Source: Merluccius polli (Eukaryota; Chordata; Actinopteri; Gadiformes; Merlucciidae). Taken from it: 64,000 bases of DNA. Every line of letters begins with the position of its first letter. Within the stretch, counting starts at the first letter, position 1. Shown here piece by piece: positions 1-16,600 of this stretch. Under the pieces are notes generated by a model that did no database searches, was not told the DNA's origin, and saw only the letters and a program-made list of their open reading frames with translations. A program made the translations under genes and the position numbers. The DNA lies in NCBI GenBank assembly GCA_030340625.1, contig JAOPHQ010003531.1:1-64000 (forward strand). The letters are read 5' to 3'.

Positions 1-547
1 ACCCTCCGTAACGCCTGCCGACAACAACCACGACGACGTTTAACCGGTAACCGCCTTAACGGATCTGACATGGACTAACACCGCGGCGCAAAGCGGCTAC
101 AGGCAGCGTAGTGATGGCGGTTATTATATATCGACCCTGTCTGTCTGTCTGTCTGTCTGTCTGCGTAGTCTAAGTATATCCCTGAAACTGGACCTCATTT
201 GTGCGGTACTTGACGCTACGCCCCTCGCTACGAGATACGTGTGTGTGTGGTGTGTGTTGTGTGTGTCACTTAATTATAACATCTGAGGCGCTATTGCTAG
301 CAAGCAACATAACAACGTGGTTATGGAATACGTCTATTCCCATGCGACCATAAACGTCTAATGCATACGTTTGAGTTAACTGTGCGTATGTCAAAGCACA
401 CAACTCTTAATGTGTTTATTTGTATTTCCCTTATTCCCCTAGTCTTAATTAATAATGCCAATGGTTGGACACCCACCAGGCCCATTGGATGGTGACTGAA
501 TGTGGGCATGTCATGAAAGCTTTCAAAACCAGCAGTCCCACTTATAT

Positions 548-559
548 ACACACACACCA

Positions 560-603
<44 letters not shown>
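548..603. repeat. (CA)n microsatellite
   Basis: Nearly pure CA dinucleotide run interrupted by CCA units near its left end. The apparent reading frames across it are low-complexity artefacts. Confidence 0.95.
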
Positions 604-605
<2 letters not shown>

Positions 606-732
606 ATGTCTTCAAGAAAAACCTAAATCGTGGTTCCCTATAAAAAGTATGTGCTGCTTATGTACTGTAGGTTTGTTCCCTCATACACGCATGTCTTAAC
701 AAGTGCATGCATCACTGAAGGTGTTACACAAT

Positions 733-751
733 ACATGCATGCATACATACA

Positions 752-785
<34 letters not shown>

Positions 786-838
786 CATACATACATACAT
801 ACATACATACATACATACATACATACATACATACATAA
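733..838. repeat. (ACAT)n tetranucleotide microsatellite
   Basis: About 25 tandem ACAT units with one ATAT interruption near 780. The repeat is open on both strands, giving Tyr/Ile/His/Thr or Met/Tyr/Val/Cys runs that are not genes. Confidence 0.95.
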
Positions 839-1265
839 CTGCTGCTGTGCTGTTGATTCTCTTAATATTGTCATGTGTATACATGGGCAATCTTCCACTG
901 ATCTGTTCCACATCCACTGAAGACCCAACAGAAAAATACATTCAAATGTTTATGGATACCTTACTCCACTGATAAATTATTTAATATTGTTTTATGTAAA
1001 AAAAGAAAGACTAGGACAGCATGTGACATTACACGCTGAATACACACTGAAGAAGAAAACGTTCATGTGGCAATATTAAAAAGTCAAATTGCACTCCTGT
1101 CCTAGTCTTTATTTTTGTATTATTGTTGTTGTTGTTGTTATTATTATTACTACATTAAGGGTCCAGCACCCAGTCTTCAAGGTTTAACCGTGAGTTGAGC
1201 GCGTCTTATATTTCATATTGTTTTATATCCCATTTCCACCTGCTCTCCTTCCTCCAGAGCCCAAC

Positions 1266-5060
<3,795 letters not shown>

Positions 5061-6100
5061 GTCCCCCCCCCCCCCCCCCCCCCGAGTACACGTACATGTG
5101 CACAGAGTTGAATTTTGGCCCCTTAAAGTGACAACAATGTGGCGTTTAAAAAAACAAAATCAACGGCAACATCAAAACCCGGCAACATCTATTCGTCGAA
5201 CACATGCAAACACGATGATGATGATGTTACACCAAGCACAGAACAAAGACACAAACGTCATTATGATCTAGCAGAGGCACCTCTATGATCTTTGTAGCCT
5301 GTCCTCTCTCATAGCATCGAGCAATGTCATTACTAAAGCCTCTTTTGGATTGTGTGATATGTATGTAATGACAGAACATTCTGTATCTTTTGCAGTTTGC
5401 TTCAAATGTTTTGTATACCCAATCGTATTTTTTTTTCGTATGTACATATGTTTTGTGTAAAGCAAAAGAATGTTTCGAAAAGTTGTAATGTCATGGCGTG
5501 TGACGTCTCAAACACACAAGCTGGGGGGAGAAAGCACACCGAAGCCGTCCAAACCCCACTAAGACAGAACGTGTCTTTGTGTCAAACAACTGCTCGTTCG
5601 ACGGCAAGCGCACAACTCGGAGGCCTTCGGCAACATCATTTTTCTCAAACTCTGTTTCTTGGTCCATTTGTGTTTACGTCTGCTTTATGTTCGTGCTACT
5701 GCTTTGATGTTGGCCAGGAGGCACTTTGACAGGAGAAGACTCATGATCTCTTGGTTGAGGTCTACCACTCTGTGTAAAAACAACAAAAAAAAACAACAAA
5801 AAAATGTTTTTCTTAATGTGATTCAGGGCAGACATGTTTAATGTCATTCATTTCAAGATACAGTTGTACAAATATTGTATACGGTAAGGATGCAATGCAG
5901 CCCAGGTTTTAACCATTAGTATGCATATCTTGGCTTTGTTGTCTAAGAGTTGTTGAATTTAATTTGCATTATGTCATGATTACATGCTAAATGATACATG
6001 TTATAAACTATGTTGACCTATGCCAAGTCGTTTTTGATACCGTTTTAAAGACCAGGTAATTTATTTTCTTCTTTTCATATTGAAAGTGCGATAGAATAAA
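5061..6100 (+). other. yif1b: yif1b 3' UTR and flank
   Basis: Non-coding sequence after the yif1b stop begins with a ~20 bp poly-C run at 5063-5083. AATAAA at 6095-6100 is a plausible polyadenylation signal. The left border of duplication copy A (6056) falls just before it, so copy B carries a second copy of this terminal segment next to the hAT fragment. Confidence 0.5.
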
Positions 6101-7328
6101 GGGAGGAGTTATGGAGGCCTATGTCTTGTGGAGCGTTTACCCACTTAGACTAGACACTTAAATAAATATACATGAATTACATTTGACATGTATCGGGTAA
6201 TTGTATGTGCTGATGTCTCACTTGTCACTATACCTGAAAATGTGAGTTGTTTTGTTCTATACTACATGTCTTTAAATCCAGACCTATTTCTAGTATTATA
6301 CCTTTCTGGAAAATATGGAGCAGCAGAGTAGCATTTGTTTTGACATGTCCATTCAAAATAGTCTATTTGAGTGTTTGTTCTTCAAAATACAAACTCAACA
6401 CTCTTTGTGGTTGTTTGGATATGTTCAGTTCAGATTAAAAAGCATACGTCACAATAAATAAAATATTATTTTCTTTGAAACCACTTGCTAGTTGGCTAAC
6501 TGAATGCAATACAGACATTTGTAACATTGGGTCGAGAATAACATCTCTTCGTAGTAAAAGTCAGTAAGTAAACTGACTTTTCATGATTTCTAAAGTAGGC
6601 TAAAGGCTTTTATCATTTTAGGCTTTTGAAGATGTTTTTTATTAAGGCTTATTAATAAAAAAACAACCATGGAGACTGACTGATCTTGTGGACTTTATTA
6701 GTTGTATACAAACATCATATGCAAATGTTATATTTTTGTGTATGAGGTGATTCATGTTATTCATTGCGTGGATGTAGGTTGATATAAAGTTAACATAAAA
6801 TAGATATATTTGTGATTATAATGTAAGGTTATTATAGGGATGTCACGATTTACTATGCAATGTGAATCGTCGCTTGGGGTCCAACCGATCCATTTGTAGT
6901 ATCGCTCAGAAAATCAAAATACATTTTTTAATGCAACCATTACATATATGTAAGTGATAATCCACGACGAGGTATGCATGTATCGAAAAATAACGCATGA
7001 CGCGTCGAGTGGATTATCCCGCTTATACCATGGCCACTTGCGAATCATTAAACATATAAGGGTGTTGATTCATATTTGGGGTTAATTCTGCCTCAAAATT
7101 ACAACTTTTAGCTCGCACTACTTTTTGTGTTCCTGGAAACAAACGGCAAATGACCGGAGAAATATATGGGTCTGACTAATGCCTGGAACGGCAAACAGTT
7201 TGAACAGATGTGTTTAATATAACGGCAAAATATACCAGTAAAGTCTACCAGTTAGAGATCTAGAGCAAAAAAGATTTAACCCAATCAAGGGATGTATGGT
7301 GTGACCAAACATCTTGTGATGTTCCCCA

Positions 7329-8935
7329 TCATTCCTTCCAGAAGCCTCTAGTGTGGTCGATGGCTCCTAAAAGCCTGTTCCTGAGCGTCTTCTTGGTCGG
7401 GTAGTTGGGCAGTAGTAACAGGGAGTGGCAGGTGAGGGATTCTGGGAAATGCAGTTCCGTGGCGTTGGGCAGGATCGCCACCTTCATCTGCACCTTTTGT
7501 ATTCCGACAATGGGTACACGATCCAGACCTGTGAGGAACACTGACGGCAAGAACGGTGGAGCTGGTGTTACAAAGGAAGCTGGTAAATATTCAAAGAAAC
7601 AAAGAATACAAAAAAACGATTCTGCCTTATCTCTCTTCTAGACATCATTGTGTGCGGTTGCATACTGAAATAAAATGTATGTAACTGTAAACTTACAGTT
7701 ACAGTTAATGTGTTGCCCCAGGGCCTCTATTTAGTATTTAATTCTGCAAAAAAAACCTTAAAGCTACATCGTATACATACTATTACTACTATTTAGTTAT
7801 GTAGCAGGTGCCATGCATCATACTTACAGAGAAAACCTTGCTTTTTGTCCTCCGTCAGTTCGTCAAACACCTCCCAAAACGTTTTGATATTGGGATGTGT
7901 GTCGCTGTATTCTCCTTCGTACACCGTGTTCTGGGTGAGGTACAGAGCATTACAAATAAACCATTATTTAACATTGCCATTTAGTCATTTAGCAAATGCT
8001 TCTATCCAAAGGTACAACAGTGAATCCAGATACAACCCTGACCCCGATGACCAGGTGTGCGTTTCGGAAAAGAAAGATGTCAATTAAGTGATTTGTCAAT
8101 TACAACTTCCGACCGGATCATAACCTTAGTCTTGGTGGCACTTTCTGGTTCTTTCTCGTTCTCTACATCTTTTTTGCTCTCTTCTTAATTTTCTACTTCT
8201 CTGCATCTTTTTTCTCATATTTTTCCTTTCTCCATCTTTTTTTCATTCTCGTTTTCCAACTTTTGTCTTTTCTCAGTTTTCTCGTTCTCTCCATCTTGTT
8301 TCTCTTTTTTCACTATTTTTCTGTTCTTTCCATATATATTTTTTGTCTTATGTCAGTTTTTCGTTCTCTTCGTCTTTCTTTTCTCTTTTATCTAATTCTT
8401 GTTTTCTCCGTCTTTTATCTCTGTTCTCTATTTTCTCCATCTCTTTTTTTCTAGAGTTTCTCTCCATCTTTTTTCTTCATTTTCTCGTTCTCCGCATCTA
8501 TTTTCATCTATTTTTCTTTTTTTCATTCTCCATCTTTATTCCTCTTCTTGATTTTCTCGTTCTCCATCTTTTTCACTCTTTTTTATGTTATTATTTTGTT
8601 CTCTATTATTTTCTCTTATTTCTCAATTGTTTCACTCTCCATCTTTTTCACAATTTTTCTTTTCTTTTCATATTTTTTCTCTTATTTCTCGATTTTTTTT
8701 TCCTCTTTTTTCTCATTCTCTCTTTTGGCAGATTTCATGAACAGTTAATGGTTACCGATGGTTACTGGCTAGGCTACTATTAGTGTATGATTTTAATAAT
8801 GGCCTTAAAAATATGGGAGCAACACCTCTGTCGACTAGCTGTTATTATTTGTGCAGTTTAACTTAGCATAACAGATAAGATTAAATCCATATGTTGAGGT
8901 ATACGCGGTTGAGTTTTGGGTCAGCCCCTCATAAA

Positions 8936-8973
<38 letters not shown>

Positions 8974-10571
8974 TTAAAGAGATGTTTTCCCATCAAATTT
9001 CATGGTCAAATTGTTTTTTCTAACTACTACCGATGCAAGTCATCAGGAACAGACAACAGTGTGTGACTTCTTGTGCGGCGCAGTGCAGACCTGCTTCATC
9101 ACATTCCAGTCAGTGAACTCCAGGCCCACCATCACGCCTCGTAACTCGTCCGGCTGGAAGAACTGCACCACATCTCTGTCGCACACCTTGAAGAAGCCTC
9201 TCTTGAACTCCTCGAACACCTGCTCAACTGATTTGTTGAAGGCATAGTCGATGTAGGCGTCGACAAACTCTTTCCTGTGGATGGACACAGCGCTATAGTT
9301 TAGTACACCTGTGTTGGTAAGCACAATATGAACACCGTGTGATAATATTATTTATGGAACAGAAGAAAAAACTAGAATTATTACTATTATGTACTATTAC
9401 TATTACATATTTTGTAATCTGCAATGGCTCACTCACAATTTTGCCCATATGTGTTTCATTGTACATAAATGCTCCTGATATGATAGGTTCACTGAAATCA
9501 AATAACTTCATGTAGCCGCACAACTAACCACTTACAGCAAATTCCTTATCAAAGTTGATCAATTACGTTAAGATGAAAAGTCTGTTGCGATAAGTGTATA
9601 TGCTTGCAGGTGGGTACATGTTATTGATTCAAAACATTTCTGCACAATGTCTGAATTCAGCTATTTTTGCTTTGTGTGTCTGCTGGATATGTGTAAAATG
9701 GCATCCATGGATAACAGCACTGTATTCATGTAAACAAAACAAAAAAGACAAGTGAAAGTAAAGACAATTTTTACTTTTTGTAGATGTGTTTTTACAAAAG
9801 AATACTTTGTCAGACCAAAGCCTAGCTGGATGATGAAAGACCCAGATCTATAAACCTACCTGTTGGAACATGTGACAGGCTTCCCTTTCTCTGTTGAATC
9901 AAGTTCCACTTGTCTGCCATTCCAGCCCACCTGCAACACACAATGCCCACACAAAGCCAATGAAATTGCATTGTCAATTAAAAAAGGGGGTGTGCTCCTG
10001 AAGGAAAGCCAATAAGGCTTTCTGTTTCGAAGAATGAAATTCATCCTACTGTGAAGATGAACTCCAAGGTGTCAAAGTCCTCAGAAGTGTAGTCTTCCAA
10101 AATGCAACGCAAACCCCTGTAAGCATGGCCGCCATTGATTTAGTTTAACTGCCTTCTTCTACACCCACCACCTTTATACATGTAAGGTGTCTGAACAGAT
10201 TCAGCTTTGAACTAGCCTTTGACATTGCTTTCTGTTCTAGAGAAGGATAAGTTATGCCTTGAATTGATAACATTTACATGTTTGATTAAATAACCAACCA
10301 TATATGGACCACAGGAAATCAAAGGCCAGGCTATTTATTTATGTAAATCCATGACTTACTCTGCTATTATAGGCTCAAATTCCTTCATATCTTCAAAGGA
10401 TGGTTTCACATTCACCAGCTTCTTGAAGAGAACCAATGGGAATTCCAGGTTGATGATGTTGTGGTTGTACAGGGCAATGCCACATAGAACCCCAAACAGG
10501 AAGTACTTCTCCAAATTGTCCTTTTCAACCTGTCTCAAACACGCACAAGCACAGGTTATTTGATTAGTGTG

Positions 10572-10635
<64 letters not shown>

Positions 10636-13588
10636 CCATTTTTTCTCATCAAAATTAATTATCATACCCATTTTTTATGTAACTTCAACTTTTTTTTAAT
10701 TGTATAATTGTAATTGTATAGCCCTAACAAAACTGTTAAGCTTAAGCTTGAATTCCTCACCTCGGCAGGGAACCATGCGAGTGTCTGGTTTTCATTATAC
10801 ATGAACATTTTAGACTTTGGTTCCTTGAGTTCTCTGAACACATTGATGAAGAAGTCGCTTTTGTTGACCAATGTCAGTATCAGTTCCTCTTTAAACTGCA
10901 CCTATAGGAATGATACAGCACAGGCTTTATATAGTGCACTTGGAGTTAGTCAGCCTCAAAGGACTGTACATGCCCACATTACACGACATCCAAACCCAAA
11001 GTCCTCAAAGGGACAAGGAAGTTCTCCCCAAAACCCAGTGGGCTAGAGACCTTGAGAAGAAACTAGTGATGGGCCGATAACGCTATCGGCGGTATTAACG
11101 CGAGATTTGTTATCGGCGATAATATTTTTATCGCCGATGTTATCGCGAACCGAAATCCCCCCCAGCTCAACAATCGGGCAACTAAAGGCTCCGGTAGCAC
11201 CCCCCATTCAACAAAAAGCTCCGTTAGCACCGCCACTTTAATCTAGATTAACCTGGATTAATTTCAAGATTACCATTAGATGAATCTAGATTAAATATTT
11301 TAATCTATGCCCATCTCTAGAAGAAACACATATGGAGGAGCCCCGGCGTAAGAGGGAAAAGATGGAATTGAAGACACAAAAAAGAAGTTCAACGGTGACA
11401 TATTTACCGAGAGTTCCCTCTGGAAAGCGCAGTGGTCGGCTGAAGAGAGGTGGCGGAAGGTGTCTTCAACCAGATGTGTTCGTCTCAGTTTGAGCTGGAA
11501 CACAGGGGCCGCGTCAGGGATCTCCTGGACTCTAAACTTAAATACTGTCCCCACCACGTCCAGGTCAATGCCATGACGGTGTTTACGCTGTAGGAAAAAA
11601 AGCAAGGCTCTTCAAAATGTCATTGCATTTTTTCGAAAATGCAATTAAATTATAAAAGAATGAATAAAATGGTCCAGTAGACTAAATAAAATATACCATC
11701 AATTAATTACGTTTTACTGCATATGGTGAATATGGCCTGAATCTCTATTGTAATTTGTTTTGCATCATTTCTACATAGTAGGCTATGCATGGAAGTAGGG
11801 GTGCTGGGGGTGCTGCACCCCCTGGAGATTGAGGAACTTTTTCTTTTGTAAAAATAAATAAATAATACAATTGATATATACATATATATATATGTCCGAT
11901 GTCCGATATTATCGGCCCACCGATATTATCGGCCGATATTGGCATAACAAATCAATATCGGAAAATATCGGTAGGCTATCGGTTTTTAAAAAAGCTCAAA
12001 ATGACTAAAGTGGCCTATGGCATGTTATACCTTGTTGGAAAGCTCTAATTGTCCTGAGTCGAATGCAAGCGACCATTTTCTGTTAGTACAAAGACAGTGT
12101 GAAATAAATAAACACTTTGTTTGAAATAATTTCAGACATCTGTTATGTTTCAAGTGAGGACGTTGTTTGATGACATCATCAAACGCGCCACGCCGTCTCG
12201 CCTGGGCATGTGCGGCCGTGTAGTGGGACACTAGTTGTAGCGTAACTCTGTAACTCTAAATATTGTATGATGTTACCTGAAATTAGTTTTGGTGTAAAAC
12301 ACGGCTGCATATATCGGTATCGGTTGATATCGGTATCGGAAATTAAGAGTTGAACAATATCGGTTATCGGTAAAAAAGCCAATATCAGACATCCCTAATA
12401 TATATATATACATTTGTCAATATAGAACTACACGAGTATTGATATAATGCAAATTAAACTTCAGGTAGCTAGTTAAGTTTACTAGACTAGTCATAACGTC
12501 AAGTTGTTTATAGCATTGCTTATCCTTCTAGCTAGCTATGTATCATTATGCTTCTAGCTAGCTATGGACTGCAAATGGCTAGCAGGCTAGCTATGTCTCA
12601 TTGTGCTTCTAGCTAGCTGTGTCTTATTATGCTTCTAGCTAGCTATGTCTCATTCACAAAAAACAATTTTGGATATTTTCAAGAGCCCGTATGAAGCAAA
12701 AAAAGGTTGCAGACACCAGAAGATGATGAGGTGAGTAATAGTAAGTAATAGTACCAGCCTATTTGCGTTTATACGCATGGATTTTTATTTTTTCTGTATT
12801 TGGATTGTGTGTATCCTGCTTGATTTGGTTTAATAGGGGTGGACTGGCCACCTGTGAATTCTGGACAATTACAGAATTTAAAGCCCATTCTGTAGCAATC
12901 CACATTGAATTCAATTGATACATTAATTAATTAATATGTAAATGTAGCATGTATCAAAATATATTTTGGACAAAAAAGGTGAAATATTCCCTCTGACAGT
13001 AATACCTTGAGATAATCTGCATGGATGTTAAAGATGGTCAACTTGCAAATGAGATCGAACACAAATGGATACCGGCAGAAGATGGCTGGTGTGTTCTCCT
13101 CATCCTTAAATATAACAAGATGGACAATTGTTAATAATAACATCTAACACTTTGACATTTTCAAGTGCTTTTTATCACTAGAGAGCAGAGCAGATGTGTT
13201 GTTGATGTGATTGTTGTAGAACAAGCTAATGCATACAATTGATCATCAAGCAATTAGTGTATGTCTTAAGGATGGAATGTGTCTTCACACAACCAATCAT
13301 CAGCAATCCTAAGATCTTGGATTTGAGATATTGTCTCCAAATGAAAAGATATGAATAAATGATGAATGATTTGTTTCAACCTCCACTCGTGAGACTGAAA
13401 TCCAAAGGAGGACATCCACAACAGGATTCATCATGATTTGGATTCGGTCTACGTAGAAAGTACTCAGTGGCACCTTCAGAGAATTCCCAGCTTTATTAGC
13501 CTGTGAAAATATTACATTAATTAATATTCAACACTAATATAGAACAATATGAAACCATATTATACAAATAATAATGTAGTACAATAAT

Positions 13589-13632
<44 letters not shown>

Positions 13633-16600
13633 TTATATTTTATATTTTTTAAATGGTTAGGTTAGGACTGACCGATCCTTTCAGTGTACTAGCTGCTGTT
13701 AGTCATTGAAAATGAATGAGTTAAGGTTAGGGTCTCACCTTGTAGAGCATCTTGACGGTCTCCAGCAAGATTTTGACGTGCATTTTGTGAGTGTTCAGAA
13801 GGCCATTCCTGAGAAGGAAGGACAGGGCCTGTTTGAACACCGCGATGTGATTGGTCAGGATGGCAGGGGGCAGGGAAGACCAACACCCTCCTAAAACAAC
13901 AACAACAACATTATACAAACACATTCTATACAATAACCTATAATAACATATACTACCTGTAATAACCTACAATAACCTATAATATAACTAATAGTATAAA
14001 TTAAAAAAAAGTAATTTACCATATTTCCCATCTGGGGATTAATACATCCTATCTCATCTATTATAATTTATAATATATAGATAATATAGCTACCTCTAAT
14101 AGACTATAATAAGTTATAATATGGCTATACTATTACAGGGCTTTGTTTAAGACTCAATTCTGATTAGTCAATTAAACGGTTGCATTCAACGGTTTGTTAT
14201 TTCAGGCGTCCATAGCAGACCGCTGCTATGGACGCTATTTCCAACCGTAGAATCTAACAATCTAACAACATTTTTGATGTTATATTTTGTGTCAAATTAT
14301 TGATTTCTTTAGTAAGTAGCCGTATAATAAGCTGTGTAATAAGCGGGATAATGTACAGCAAGTTGGTCATTACTGCAAAATAAACCCAGACAGGGTGATG
14401 CAGGACCCCGACGCATCACCCTGTCAGGGTTTATTTCGCAATAATGACCGGCTCGCTGTATATTATCAATTACATAGTTATATACATAGTTAAGTAATAC
14501 TATGTATACTTATAATATACATAAGTACAAGTAATAATATAATAATTACTGATATAAACTTATAATATACCATATCCAGCCATGGTTTTCCTAATCTCAT
14601 AGGACCTAATCTGGGATCCAGCAGTCCTACTATGTAACAGCAGAACTTCTGGGGGGAGACTGCACAGAGCCTGGGCAGAAAAAACCAGGACTGAAAGGGG
14701 CGGCTTGCTTTCTGTTTTCGGTTACGCCTTGTTTCCTGTTTCGTTATGGAGAAACTCTACTGAAGAAAACTTGGATGAAGCTTTCAGAAGGGGATTTTAA
14801 TTGTAAGTGTATTTCTACATGGTGTTGATTTTGAAACCATTACAAACATTGTTTTAAAGGCTCATCTGCCATCAGCCTTCAGATATTAATCATAAGTGTG
14901 ATTTGTGGGACAACATGTACCAAATTAACCAATCAGATTCAAGTTAGAGGTGTGAGACGCTCACTTAGTAACCTGGACGTCTTGTCCTGAAGCTTCGTGA
15001 TAATGGAAGCCAGGGGGATGACCACATTCATCACCTCTCTGTCCTCTTGGAGAAGAGGATATGTCAGAAGAATCAGGATAACATCCGGTGACTTCAGCAC
15101 AGTACTTGAGTAGAGGAGATTGCTGACAATAACGGAAAAATTAATCTAGATGGGAAATAGTGACATGTTTACAGTTAAAATAGGCAAAATATGACGAAAA
15201 ATGTGCAGGGCCGGAGGAGGGGTGAAATTATCTCTAATATGTATTCTGGATAAAAGTATGTTTGATTTAGTCTTAGCTGTTTGTTTGATCCATGGGACCT
15301 CCAGCAGCTGGTCAAAAGTCTGGGCAGCAGCCTCAACGTCAACAATTACTTCCCTTGTTGTTGATGGAGACAGACTGGTGAGGAGAAGAGAGGTTAGGCA
15401 GACAACATCCAGGATATTCAGTTCGAAGCCTTATCTAATTGGGTGAACAGCTGTACTGCAAGTGAATGAAACACACAGACACACTGAATGTTGCCATATG
15501 AAAGCAGAGTTGGAAAGGGGAGCATCGTAAACCAGCACGCTGTTGTAGCTGTGGTTAATGTGTCTGCACTTTTTGTTTTGTTCTGGTATCTTGCTCCTAG
15601 GATGTGTACAGGTGAGACATCTGGGGATTGAACCCAGAACCTTTCAACCATCCACCCGAAACAACTTACTTGGGTTTTGCGAAAGTAGCAACAAGGCTTG
15701 AACTTGTAACAAACATTGACAGCACCTCCCTGCAATGCAAAGATTACAATAAACTTTCACCAATGATACAGCAGTAATAGCCACAATATGAATATTATTA
15801 TTAGTGTTATTATTATTATTATTATTAATAATAATGTATAGGGAAGTATAAAGAAAGCAATAACGAACCTGTCTGCCTCGTGATCGCCTTTTTCCATTGC
15901 CTGCCATCTTTGTAGTTTTGTTTTATCAAACCGCCCGATGGTCAACTCTCTCTCCAAACTCTACAGAAAATCACAGAAGAAATGAAAGTATGAAAAACTA
16001 TGTAAAAACTGACTCAGACACATAGGCTAGCTGTGTGCTAATGTTTATTGTAGCTTATTCACAAGATAATGTATCATTAGCATTAGCTTGAATGGCATGG
16101 TATGCAATACCTCAGCGGGTGAGGAATAGAGGAAGTTTGTGTCCCATCCAGCTGCTATTTTCATATCTGCATTTGAAGTAGAAGAAGGTGAAACAAGTTA
16201 TTGAACGCGATGTAAGGGATAATCCACGACGAGGTGTGCATGTATCGAAAAATAATGCACGACGCGGAGGCTAAGTACCCCTGAGGGTTTGCCTCCGCAA
16301 AGTCAAAATTATTGACTTTATTCCGCTAGATGCTCAGATCACATTATACCATTTCTATTCCAAAATAATACTCACACTAGTTTAGAAATGTATGAATTAA
16401 GAAAAATAAATCCTTCATAACACACTACCATCCTCAGTGAATGGAAATACACAGTACCATTGGGTACAGCTGCTGCACCATCGGTGGCCCATGGAAGTTG
16501 TACAAGAGCTGGCGTTGAACCTTTCACCCCGCTGCCAAAGGCCCAGATGCGGCCCGATGATCCCAGTATTAAGGTGTGGTGGCTGTAAATACCAAATCAA

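Larger units (their letters stand above)
1..1256. other. 5' flank of yif1b, no gene recognised
   Basis: No coding exon is recognisable here. The stretch holds several microsatellites, listed separately where long, plus a short (GTCT)n run near 137-162 and a (GT)n run near 238-272. The first exon and promoter of yif1b may lie here or upstream of the window, since the first recognised exon begins at a splice acceptor at 1257. Confidence 0.6.

Noticed and set aside
630..972. Several 80-96 codon open frames on both strands
   Set aside because: They are the ACAT tetranucleotide repeat read in different frames, with no homology or coding context.
8263..8783. 146-codon Phe/Ser-rich frame resembling a membrane protein
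   Set aside because: It is the polypyrimidine tract; any T/C-rich DNA lacks stops and gives Phe/Ser/Leu. The copy B frame differs at each indel.
12516..12655. Regularly spaced short repeats that could suggest a CRISPR-like array
   Set aside because: Units are degenerate and adjoining without unique spacers, in a vertebrate intron, and duplicated with the flanking gene. It is a minisatellite.
14640..14830. GC box and TTTC-rich motifs suggesting an interferon-responsive internal promoter in the HERC intron
   Set aside because: TTTC repeats are spaced by 3, not the GAAANNGAAA pattern. No exon or TATA follows, and the region lies beside repeat debris, so it is not supportable.
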